Below, piece by piece: positions 1 through 5,585 of a stretch of DNA of 7,731 nt (its first letter is position 1; each line of letters begins with the position of its first letter). The notes under the pieces were generated by a model. That model was not told the origin of the DNA. It did no database searches and saw only the letters and a list, made by a program, of their open reading frames with translations. The DNA is from Thermoleophilia bacterium. Lineage in GTDB: Bacteria > Actinomycetota > Thermoleophilia > Gaiellales > Gaiellaceae. The stretch spans positions 1 through 7,731 of the forward strand of contig JAICVP010000098.1 in NCBI GenBank assembly GCA_025935275.1, read 5' to 3'. The translations under genes and the position numbers were made by a program.

Positions 1-163
1 CGGCGTCTCCGGAGAGAGACGTTCGCCGCTGGCGGTCTCCTTTCTGTGCCACTTTCCGTCGGCTTTCGCCGCCTGGGATTTCCCCAGCGTCCTGCCCTGC
101 GGTGTCCGGACTTTCCTCGGACCGACCCGCCGAAGCGGCCCCGCCCGCGATCACCCGGCCTGC
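1..163 (-). ncRNA. rnpB: RNase P RNA (bacterial type A), 5' part, cut by left window edge
   Basis: This is the catalytic RNA of ribonuclease P, which removes 5' leaders from pre-tRNAs. On the minus strand the hallmark core GAGGAAAGTCCGGAC lies at 118-104 and is followed by AGGGCAG at 98-92. Next come a P8-like hairpin (CTGGG-GAAAT-CCCAG, 87-73) and a P9-like GNRA hairpin (GGC-GAAA-GCC, 70-61). ACAGAAAGGAGACCGCC at 47-31 matches the ACAGA...ACCGCC block of E. coli M1 RNA in order and spacing. A short CCGC-TTCG-GCGG hairpin at 138-127 fits P3, and CGTCTC...GAGACG near 20-3 fits a P10-P12 arm. The 3' half, including the partners of P1, P2 and P4, lies outside the window. The 5' end near 163 is inferred from the upstream -10 box and may be off by several bases. 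It would overlap the last codons of the zinc-ribbon gene. Confidence 0.95.
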
Positions 164-345
164 ACGGTCAATTGTAGCCCCGATTCTGCGGCGCCCCCGA
201 ACCGCGTCCCACACTGCGGGCAGTGGATTCCGCCACCCGTGTGGAGGACGAACTCGCCGCACACGAGGCACTCGAGGCTCGCGCCGCGCATGAGCGCCAG
301 GAGCTCCTGGTCGAGCGTGCGGTTGAGGGACACGATCTCCGACAT
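151..345 (-). CDS. Small zinc-ribbon protein encoded directly after lexA
   Basis: This 64-residue protein has no function I can name. It contains two CxxC knuckles, C26-L-V-C29 and C42-P-Q-C45, separated by 12 residues, with a glycine-rich turn between them and GTRFGG after the second pair. That is a typical zinc-ribbon layout. The first ~22 residues look helical (LNRTLDQELLALMRG). No signal peptide or membrane segment is present, so it should be cytoplasmic. Its ATG overlaps the lexA stop as TGATG, which points to translational coupling and co-transcription from the LexA-controlled promoter. The last codons carry the -10 box and probable 5' end of rnpB. Possible roles include nucleic-acid or protein binding; this is inference only. 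The Cys pattern and tight coupling make the gene itself credible. Confidence 0.8.
   Translation of the reverse strand: MSEIVSLNRTLDQELLALMRGASLECLVCGEFVLHTGGGIHCPQCGTRFGGAAESGLQLTVQAG
171..201 (-). promoter_or_regulatory. Putative rnpB promoter inside the zinc-ribbon gene
   Basis: On the minus strand a good -10 hexamer TACAAT (176-171) sits 7-8 bases before the expected 5' end of RNase P RNA. The best -35 candidate is a weak TTCGGG (201-196) with a long 19-base spacer. The 9-mer GGCTACAAT around this -10 also occurs at the tRNA-Leu promoter of this window, which supports a stable-RNA promoter. The start site was not determined experimentally. Confidence 0.5.
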
Positions 346-986
346 CAGACCCGCCTGAAGACCCCGATCACCTTGCCGAGGATCTGGACGTGGGTCGGAT
401 AGAGCGGGTCGAGCGTCTCGTTCTCGGGCTGGAGCCGGATGCGCCCGTTCTCGCGGAAGAAGCGCTTCACCGTTGCCTCGTCGGCCGCCTCGTCCTCCCC
501 TGCGAGCGCGACGACGATGTCTCCGTCGCGCGCGGTCTGCTGCTTCTGCACGACCACGTAGTCGCCGTCGAGGATGCCGGCGTCGATCATGCTCTCGCCC
601 TTGACGCGGAGAAGGAACTCGTCCCCTCCCGCAGTGAGCGGCTCGGGTACGGCGAGGTAGTCCTCGATGTTCTCCTCGGCGAGGAGCGGCCCACCGGCGG
701 CGATCTCGCCCACGAGCGGCAAGCGCCGAGGATCCGGCCCGACTGCGCGGGCCGCGGGGCGCTGGCCCGAGGCGCGCTCGCGGCCGACGACCTCGAGGGC
801 CCGAGGCTTGGTCGGGTCGCGGCGCAGCATGCCGGCGCGCTCGAGATTCGCGAGGTGCGCGTGCACCGTGGAAGGCGACGCGAGGCCCACCTCTTCCCCG
901 ATCTCGCGCACGGTGGGCGGATACCCGTGCTTGGCGGCGTAGCTGACGACGAAGTCGTAGATCTCCTGCTGGCGCTTGCTCAGCAT
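345..986 (-). CDS. lexA: LexA repressor (SOS response; self-cleaving S24 family)
   Basis: LexA represses DNA-damage genes and is inactivated by RecA*-stimulated self-cleavage. The 213-residue protein starts MLSKRQQEIY. It has a winged-helix DNA-binding domain (about residues 1-68; recognition helix around SPSTVHAHLANLE, 37-49), a linker, and a C-terminal S24 peptidase domain. The scissile Ala-Gly lies in EIAAGGP (A97/G98). The catalytic serine is S132 in GESM, and the lysine is K174 in ATVKRF. The Ser-Lys distance of 42 is a few residues longer than in E. coli because of an acidic insert (GEDEAADEA). The ATG at 986 is chosen over an upstream in-frame start at 1172: it has AGGGAG six bases upstream, matches the normal LexA N-terminus, and avoids reading antisense through the tRNA and the SOS box. 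The downstream zinc-ribbon gene overlaps its stop. Confidence 0.97.
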   Translation of the reverse strand: MLSKRQQEIYDFVVSYAAKHGYPPTVREIGEEVGLASPSTVHAHLANLERAGMLRRDPTKPRALEVVGRERASGQRPAARAVGPDPRRLPLVGEIAAGGPLLAEENIEDYLAVPEPLTAGGDEFLLRVKGESMIDAGILDGDYVVVQKQQTARDGDIVVALAGEDEAADEATVKRFFRENGRIRLQPENETLDPLYPTHVQILGKVIGVFRRV

Positions 987-992
987 GCTCGG

Positions 993-998
993 CTCCCT
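993..998 (-). promoter_or_regulatory. Ribosome binding site of lexA
   Basis: AGGGAG on the minus strand lies six bases before the ATG at 986. It fixes the start of lexA and rules out the longer reading that begins at 1172. Confidence 0.8.
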
Positions 999-1001
999 GG
1001 T

Positions 1002-1015
1002 CGAACGTCTGTTCG
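1002..1015. promoter_or_regulatory. SOS box (LexA operator), Gram-positive type
   Basis: CGAACGTCTGTTCG contains the perfect inverted half-sites GAAC (1003-1006) and GTTC (1011-1014), four bases apart. This fits the Bacillus/actinobacterial consensus CGAAC-N4-GTTYG rather than the proteobacterial CTGT-N8-ACAG. It lies 15-29 bases upstream of the lexA ATG and directly downstream of the predicted -10. Bound LexA would therefore cover the transcription start and autoregulate lexA plus the coupled zinc-ribbon gene. Confidence 0.93.
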
Positions 1016-1019
1016 CATC

Positions 1020-1048
1020 ACGGTAGCGCGGCTTTCGGACGGAGTCAA
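1020..1048 (-). promoter_or_regulatory. Predicted lexA promoter
   Basis: On the minus strand TTGACT (1048-1043; five of six match the -35 consensus) is followed after exactly 17 bases by TACCGT (1025-1020; a modest -10 keeping TA and the final T). The SOS box begins four bases further on, so the predicted start site at about 1012-1014 falls within the operator. This geometry supports repression by LexA. Confidence 0.65.
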
Positions 1049-1061
1049 ACCCTCCGATGGC

Positions 1062-1067
1062 TACAAT
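1062..1067 (+). promoter_or_regulatory. -10 element for tRNA-Leu
   Basis: TACAAT ends nine bases before the first base of mature tRNA-Leu, which leaves a leader of only two or three bases. I see no convincing -35 at 16-18 bases; the place it should occupy (about 1038-1045) overlaps the -35 of the divergent lexA promoter. The shared core GGCTACAAT with the rnpB promoter strengthens the call. Confidence 0.6.
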
Positions 1068-1076
1068 GGCCTGCGC

Positions 1077-1162
<86 letters not shown>

Positions 1163-1166
1163 TGCG

Positions 1167-1197
1167 AGGCACCCCAAAGAGGGGTGCCTTCGTTCTT
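1167..1197 (+). terminator. Intrinsic terminator after tRNA-Leu
   Basis: A nine-base-pair stem AGGCACCCC (1167-1175) / GGGGTGCCT (1181-1189) with loop AAAGA is followed by a short T-rich tract (TCGTTCTT). It begins five bases after the tRNA ends. The T tract is interrupted by C and G, so some read-through into tldD is possible. Confidence 0.85.
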
Positions 1198-1224
1198 CTA
1201 CCGTCGCTAAGGTACGCGCGGCTC

Positions 1225-2670
1225 GTGCGCGAACTTTGTGGAGAGGCGATCGACGCAGCGACGGCCGGCGGGGCCGGCTACGCGGATGCGCGCGCGGTGA
1301 CGCGCCGGGCCCAGAACGTCGCTACGAAGAACGGCGAGGTCGAGTCGGTCTCGGACGGCGAGACCGAGGGGGTCGGCGTCCGCGTCCTCGTCAATGGCGC
1401 CTGGGGGTTCGCCTGCGACCGCCGCCTGACCGAAGAAGGGGCGCGCTCGGCCGCCGAGCGCGCAGTGGCATTCGCACGGGCGAGCGCGAGCCGTGCGGGG
1501 AGGCGCCAGGTCGAGCTCGCCCCCGCCCCGGCCGAGAAGGGCGAGTACCGGACTCCTGCGAAGCGCGACCCGATGGACGTGCCGCTCTCCGAAAAGGTCG
1601 ACCTGTGCCTCCGCGCGGAGGGGGCCATGAGGCACGAGGACGTGAAGATCACCGAAGCGACGGTTCGATCACAGCGCGAGGAGCGAGCCTTTCAGTCCTC
1701 CGAAGGCGCGGACGTGTACCAGGAGTTCGTCGAGTGCGGCGGCGGGATCGACGCGCTCGCCATCCGCGACGGCAAGGTGCAGATCCGCAGCTATCCGAGC
1801 GCCCACGGCGGCTCGAGCTCGCAATCCGGCTGGGAGTACATCGACGGACTCGACCTCCCCGCACACGCGCCCCGCGTGGCCGAAGAAGCGGCCGCGCTCC
1901 TGCGCGCCGACCCCTGCCCGTCCGGGGTGACCACGGTCGTCCTCGACAGTGAGCAGATGGTCCTCCAGGTACACGAGTCGGTGGGCCACCCCACCGAGCT
2001 CGACCGGGTCTACGGCACCGAGGCGGCCTACGCGGGAACGAGCTTCCTCAGGCCGGGAGACCTCGGCAGCCTGCGCTACGGGTCGGACCTGATGAACATC
2101 ACGGCCGACTCGACGACGGAAGGCGGGCTCGGCACGTTCGCCTACGACGACGAGGGCGTCCCCGCGGGCAGGCAACCGGTCGTCGAGTCCGGCGTACTCA
2201 ACGGCTTCCTCTCCTCGCGGGAGACCGCCCGTCTGATCGGAGCGGGGAACGGCGGCTCGATGCGGGCGGATGGCTGGAGCCGCATGCCCCTCGTCCGCAT
2301 GACGAACCTGCACCTCGAGCCCGGCGCAGGATCTTTCGACGATCTCCTCGCCGACGTCGACGACGGCATCTTCATGTGCACGAACAAGAGCTGGTCGATC
2401 GACGACAAGCGGCTCAACTTCCAGTTCGGGACGCAGATCGCGTGGGAGATCAAGAACGGCAAGCTCGGCCGCATGCTGCGCGACGCGACCTACATGGGCA
2501 CGACGCCGATCTTCTGGTCGGGCCTGGATGCGGTCGCCGGCCCCGACGAATGGGAGCTCTACGGCCTGACCAACTGCGGCAAGGGGCAGCCGGGGCAGCA
2601 CGCGCACGTCTCCCACGGCACCTCCCCCGGCCGCTTCCGCAACGTCCAGGTTGGCGTCCGTGACGTCTGA
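1225..2670 (+). CDS. tldD: TldD-type zinc metallopeptidase, catalytic subunit
   Basis: TldD is the catalytic half of the TldD/TldE heterodimeric protease. In E. coli that complex degrades unfolded peptides, matures microcin B17 and takes part in CcdA turnover. With the GTG start at 1225 the protein has 481 residues, normal for the family. The metal motif HESVGH (H250, E251, H255) gives HExxxH, and the third ligand candidate is C451 in LTNCGKGQ, matching the MCGK cysteine of E. coli TldD. Other family signatures are NGEVESVSDGE near the N-terminus, TTEGGLGTFAYDDEG, GGSMRADGWSRMP and CTNKSWSIDDKRLNFQFG. No signal peptide is seen; it should be cytosolic. The longer in-frame starts at 1120 and 1162 read through the tRNA and terminator and are rejected. 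The chosen GTG gives a family-like N-terminus but has only a weak, distant AAGG (1209-1212). The 3' end overlaps tldE. Confidence 0.93.
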   Translation: MRELCGEAIDAATAGGAGYADARAVTRRAQNVATKNGEVESVSDGETEGVGVRVLVNGAWGFACDRRLTEEGARSAAERAVAFARASASRAGRRQVELAPAPAEKGEYRTPAKRDPMDVPLSEKVDLCLRAEGAMRHEDVKITEATVRSQREERAFQSSEGADVYQEFVECGGGIDALAIRDGKVQIRSYPSAHGGSSSQSGWEYIDGLDLPAHAPRVAEEAAALLRADPCPSGVTTVVLDSEQMVLQVHESVGHPTELDRVYGTEAAYAGTSFLRPGDLGSLRYGSDLMNITADSTTEGGLGTFAYDDEGVPAGRQPVVESGVLNGFLSSRETARLIGAGNGGSMRADGWSRMPLVRMTNLHLEPGAGSFDDLLADVDDGIFMCTNKSWSIDDKRLNFQFGTQIAWEIKNGKLGRMLRDATYMGTTPIFWSGLDAVAGPDEWELYGLTNCGKGQPGQHAHVSHGTSPGRFRNVQVGVRDV

Positions 2671-4030
2671 CGGCCGCGCTGTCGAGCTCGCCGACCGCGC
2701 GTGGCGCACCGCCGAGGCCGACGAGGCCGACGCGGTCGTCCAGGTCGAGGAATCGGGCTTCGCCCGCTTCGCCGGCTCCGAGGTGCACCAGCCGACGCTG
2801 ATCAGCGACGAGTCGATCACGCTCCGGGTCGTCCGGGACGGGAAGGTCGGCTGCGCCGTCACGAACCGGACGGATGACGAAGGGTTGCGGGAGATGGCGC
2901 GCCGCGCCGCCGAGGCGGCCGACAGCGCACCTCCGGATCCGGGCTACGCGGGCCTGCAGCCCCCGGCTCCGGTTGCCGACGTGGCCGGCTACGACGAGGA
3001 CACCGCCGGGCTCACTCCCGAGGAGCAGGCCGCCCTCGCGGCGGAGGCGATCGAGGCCGCACCCGAGTACGGGCTCTATGGCTACTTCACGAGCGGCCTG
3101 ACCGAGACGGCGATCGCCTCGAGCACAGGACATTCCGTCAGCCAGCGCATGACGGACGCGAGCGTCCTCGCGATCGCGGCATCCGACGACGCGTCCGGGT
3201 ACGCGGAGGCGACGTCGTGGAAGGCGGGCGACCTCGATCCGGCCGCGTGCGGGCGCGAGGCGGCCGAGAAGGCGGCGCGGACGCGCGGCGCGACCGAAAT
3301 CGAGGCCGGCACGCACGCTGCCATCCTCGAGCCGTATGCCTTCTCCGAGCTCCTCTGGTACTTCGGGTTCAGCTCGCTGAGCGCCCTGTCGTGCCTCGAA
3401 GGCCGGAGCTACCTGAGCGGGCGGCTCGGCGAGAAGCTCTTCCACGAGAGCTTCACGCTGATCGACGACGGCCTCGACCCGGAGGGGATGCCCAAGGCCT
3501 TCGACCTCGAGGGCGTGCCCAAGCAGCGCGTCACCCTCGTCGAGCAGGGCGTCGCCAAGGACGTCGTCTGGGACCGCCGCACGGCGAAACGCGCGGGTGA
3601 AGGGCACGAGTCCACCGGGCACGCATTGACCGCACCTGCCCAGGGGTTCGGCCCTCTGCCGCTCAACCTGTCGGTAGCAGGCGGCGACGTGCCGACCCCG
3701 AAGCTCCCGGAGCGAGTCGGCGACGGCATCTACGTCACACGCCTCCATTACCTGGGAGTCGTCGACCCGCGCGAAGGGATCATCACCGGCATGACGCGCG
3801 ACGGCACCTTCAAGATCGAGGGCGGTAAGGTGACGAAGCCGCTCGTGAACCTCCGCTTCACCACGTCCTTCCCGAAGCTCGTCGAGGGGATTCTCGGCCT
3901 CTCCGAGGAGGTCGTGCTCGTCAACCGCAGCGACTACTACGACGAGCGCTATCCCTTCGGGACCCGGGTGCCCGCGATCGCGACAAGCGCGTTCACCATC
4001 GTCGGCACGGGATCGGGGCCCGGGCTGTAG
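2660..4030 (+). CDS. tldE: TldE/PmbA, non-catalytic partner of TldD
   Basis: This is the second subunit of the TldD/TldE protease; it shapes the enclosed chamber but has no active site. The 456-residue protein shows the family N-terminal fold (SGFARFAGSEVHQPT, ITLRVVRDGKVG). The C-terminal half has AAILEPYAFSELLWYFG, ESFTLIDDGLDPEGMP and the closing block VVDPREGIITGMTRDG...INCLUDING LVNLRFTTSFP near residues 375-405. No HExxxH is found, as expected for TldE. GTG 2660 is preferred because AGG (2648-2650) is nine bases away. TTG 2651, three codons longer, has AGG touching it and is the alternative. Either start lies inside the end of tldD (11- or 20-base overlap), so the two subunits should be translationally coupled. 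The TAG stop shares its G with the GTG of the next gene. Confidence 0.92.
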   Translation: MTSDGRAVELADRAWRTAEADEADAVVQVEESGFARFAGSEVHQPTLISDESITLRVVRDGKVGCAVTNRTDDEGLREMARRAAEAADSAPPDPGYAGLQPPAPVADVAGYDEDTAGLTPEEQAALAAEAIEAAPEYGLYGYFTSGLTETAIASSTGHSVSQRMTDASVLAIAASDDASGYAEATSWKAGDLDPAACGREAAEKAARTRGATEIEAGTHAAILEPYAFSELLWYFGFSSLSALSCLEGRSYLSGRLGEKLFHESFTLIDDGLDPEGMPKAFDLEGVPKQRVTLVEQGVAKDVVWDRRTAKRAGEGHESTGHALTAPAQGFGPLPLNLSVAGGDVPTPKLPERVGDGIYVTRLHYLGVVDPREGIITGMTRDGTFKIEGGKVTKPLVNLRFTTSFPKLVEGILGLSEEVVLVNRSDYYDERYPFGTRVPAIATSAFTIVGTGSGPGL

Positions 4031-5097
4031 TGCCCAGCCTCCTCGTCGGCACACGGAAGGGCCTGTTCGTCCTCTCCTCGGACGACGAGCGCCGAAACTG
4101 GGAGGTCTCGGGCCCGCTGCTCAAGGGCTGGGAGGTCTTCCACGCGGTTCCCGACCCGCGCGACGGCTCGGTCTACGCGGCCACCAACAGCTTCGTCTAC
4201 GGCGCCACCGTGCACCGCTCGGAGGACCGCGGCGAGACGTGGACGCGCGCCGAGGAGCTCGGCGTCCCCGAGGACACGGGGCTCACGCTCGAGAAGACGT
4301 GGCACGTCCGGCCGGGGCGGGAGGGCGAGGACGGCCGGGTCTGGCTGGGCGGCGCGCCGGGCGTCCTGTTTCGCAGCGACGACTTCGGCCGCACCTGGGA
4401 GACCGTCCGAAGCCTCGTCGGCCACGAGTCGCGGGAGAAGTGGAATCCCGGCGCCGGCGGCATGTGCTGCCACTCGATCCAGCTCGACCCGGACGACGCG
4501 AGCCGGATGTACGTCGCGATCTCCGCGGCGGGCACCTTCCGGACCGAAGACGGCGGCGAGACCTGGGAGCCGGCCAACTCGGGTGTGGCGGCCGACTTCT
4601 TCCCGGACAATCCCTTCCCCGAGGTCGGGCAATGCGTCCACAAGCTGCTCGTCCATCCGGCCCGGCCCGAGCGCCTGTGGCAGCAGAACCACTGCGGCGT
4701 CTACCGCTCCGACGATCACGGGCGCAACTGGGAGCGACTCGAGGGCAACGGGCTTCCGAGCGGCTTCGGCTTTCCAATCATGCTCGACTCCTCGGACCCA
4801 GATACGGCCTTCGTCATCCCCGAGGAAGGCGCCGAGAACCGTGTCACCCCCGACTCCCGGCTGGGTGTCTACCGCACGCGCGACGGCGGCCGAAGCTGGG
4901 ATCTCCTCGACGGCGGCCTGCCGACCCCGGCCTGGGTGGCCGTGCTCCGGGAGTCTTCATCGTACGACGACGGCGGCGTCTACTTCGGCACGCAGAGCGG
5001 CTCGGTTTTTGCGAGCGCCGACGGCGGCGAGACCTGGGTCGAGGCGGCGACGCACCTGCCGCCGATCCTCTCAGTCGAGGCAGCGGACTGGCAGTAG
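4030..5097 (+). CDS. Seven-bladed Asp-box (BNR/sialidase-like) beta-propeller protein, unknown function
   Basis: A 355-residue cytosolic propeller. Six clear Asp-boxes (S/T-x-D-x-G-x-T/S/N-W) begin at residues 64, 116, 172, 227, 283 and 329, and a degenerate one at 17 (SDDERRNW). The spacing of 46-56 residues implies seven blades. Homologues are often labelled exo-alpha-sialidase or WD40/YVTN/BNR-like, but I see no sialidase RIP motif and no signal peptide, so sialidase activity is unlikely. Histidines recur at the same place in four successive blades (H38, H92, H148, H204). Two of these lie in Cys-rich blocks (MCCHSIQLDP, QCVHKLLVHP), and QQNHCG adds H221 and C222. These may line the central channel and bind a metal or ligand (inference). 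The GTG start overlaps the tldE stop by one base, so no separate promoter is likely. The ubiquitin-like gene follows, apparently overlapping. Confidence 0.88.
   Translation: MPSLLVGTRKGLFVLSSDDERRNWEVSGPLLKGWEVFHAVPDPRDGSVYAATNSFVYGATVHRSEDRGETWTRAEELGVPEDTGLTLEKTWHVRPGREGEDGRVWLGGAPGVLFRSDDFGRTWETVRSLVGHESREKWNPGAGGMCCHSIQLDPDDASRMYVAISAAGTFRTEDGGETWEPANSGVAADFFPDNPFPEVGQCVHKLLVHPARPERLWQQNHCGVYRSDDHGRNWERLEGNGLPSGFGFPIMLDSSDPDTAFVIPEEGAENRVTPDSRLGVYRTRDGGRSWDLLDGGLPTPAWVAVLRESSSYDDGGVYFGTQSGSVFASADGGETWVEAATHLPPILSVEAADWQ
5077..5080 (+). promoter_or_regulatory. Shine-Dalgarno-like GAGG that suggests a CTG start
   Basis: GAGG lies inside the end of the propeller gene, seven bases before CTG 5088. 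No comparable motif precedes the later ATG at 5112, which is only touched by a GGGG run. This site is the main positional argument for the longer ubiquitin-like protein. Confidence 0.4.
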
Positions 5098-5345
5098 TTC
5101 TCCTCCCGGGGATGCTCGCCGCGGAGGTCGGCGGGCAGCGCCGCTTCGAGGTCGAGGCGGATACCGTCGGCTCCGCGCTCCGCTCGCTCCCCGTCGCGAA
5201 CCTGGTCTTCGACGAGCGCGGGGAACTACGCCGGCTGGTGAACGTCTACGTGGACGGCGTCGACGTCCGCGAGCAGGCCGGCATGGAGACCGGTCTTAGT
5301 GGCGGTGAGGAAATCCGCCTCGTCGCCGCGATCGCCGGGGGTTAA
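5088..5345 (+). CDS. MoaD/ThiS-family ubiquitin-like protein ending in Gly-Gly
   Basis: A small beta-grasp protein. The C-terminus EIRLVAAIAGG carries the terminal di-glycine that MoaD, ThiS and archaeal SAMP proteins use for adenylation and thiocarboxylate or isopeptide formation. VGSALRSLPV fits the first helix, and LVNVYVDGVDVR is the typical MoaD/ThiS strand-turn-strand block. The tail needs no trimming because GG is followed by TAA. From CTG 5088 the product has 85 residues and includes a first strand AVVLLPG. From ATG 5112 it has 77 residues and lacks that strand. No ATG, GTG or TTG lies in frame nearby upstream, so I prefer the unusual CTG, with ATG 5112 the conventional alternative. 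No E1-like (MoeB/ThiF) or molybdopterin gene is in the window. A role in cofactor sulfur transfer or protein conjugation remains open. The stop shares TTAA with secG. Confidence 0.82.
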   Translation: MAVVLLPGMLAAEVGGQRRFEVEADTVGSALRSLPVANLVFDERGELRRLVNVYVDGVDVREQAGMETGLSGGEEIRLVAAIAGG

Positions 5346-5563
5346 AGCACGTAAAAGAGCGCGATGGTGTTGATACCGAAGAGCGCGGCGACGACGAGCG
5401 TGAGCCGCGTCAGGTTGCGCTCGACGATGTGCTGGCCGCCCTGCGACGCGGGCGTGAAACCCATGCCGCCGAAGCCCGTGTCGCGCCCGGAATGCATGAG
5501 CACGAGCACGATGAGAATCGCGGACAGGAGAACCTGGACGACAGGAAGGATGACGTCGAGCAC
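5342..5563 (-). CDS. secG: SecG, protein-export channel subunit
   Basis: SecG is the small SecYEG translocon subunit that assists SecA-driven protein export across the inner membrane. The 73-residue product has the SecG layout. TM1 (about residues 4-23, ILPVVQVLLSAILIVLVLM) is followed by the conserved loop HSGRDTGFGGMGF with a Gln/Gly-rich turn, and TM2 spans about 52-72. The GTG at 5563 gives the usual family N-terminus (MLDVILPVVQ). A longer TTG start at 5602 would run into the upstream receiver gene and is rejected. There is no good ribosome binding site before the GTG; a TATCCT at 5575-5570 could allow leaderless transcription. It lies 22 bases after the receiver gene and converges with the ubiquitin-like gene, sharing TTAA for both stops. 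Confidence 0.92.
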   Translation of the reverse strand: MLDVILPVVQVLLSAILIVLVLMHSGRDTGFGGMGFTPASQGGQHIVERNLTRLTLVVAALFGINTIALFYVL

Positions 5564-5569
5564 GGCGTC

Positions 5570-5575
5570 AGGATA
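5570..5575 (-). promoter_or_regulatory. Possible -10 box for leaderless secG mRNA
   Basis: TATCCT on the minus strand ends seven bases before the secG GTG, which would place transcription start at or next to the start codon. There is no clear -35 (TTGCTG at 5602-5597 has a 21-base spacer). The absence of a ribosome binding site is the main support; read-through from the upstream genes is an alternative. Confidence 0.25.
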
Positions 5576-5585
5576 GCGAGAGCCT

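Noticed and set aside
102..293. Plus-strand small frame at the left edge
   Set aside because: It covers the complement of rnpB and the zinc-ribbon gene; the product is a Pro/Arg/Thr-rich string.
2450..4054. Long antisense frame (534 codons) opposite tldE, and a similar 397-codon frame opposite tldD
   Set aside because: Shadow frames of GC-rich coding DNA: Arg/Ala/Gly-rich low-complexity products without recognizable domains, opposite well-supported genes.
4239..5087. Long upstream extension of the ubiquitin-like frame
   Set aside because: It lies within the propeller gene in another frame and is Arg-rich shadow sequence; only the part after about 5088 is protein-like.
4030..5097. Calling the propeller protein a true sialidase
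   Set aside because: Asp-boxes alone are structural; there is no RIP motif, no evident Arg triad pattern and no signal peptide.
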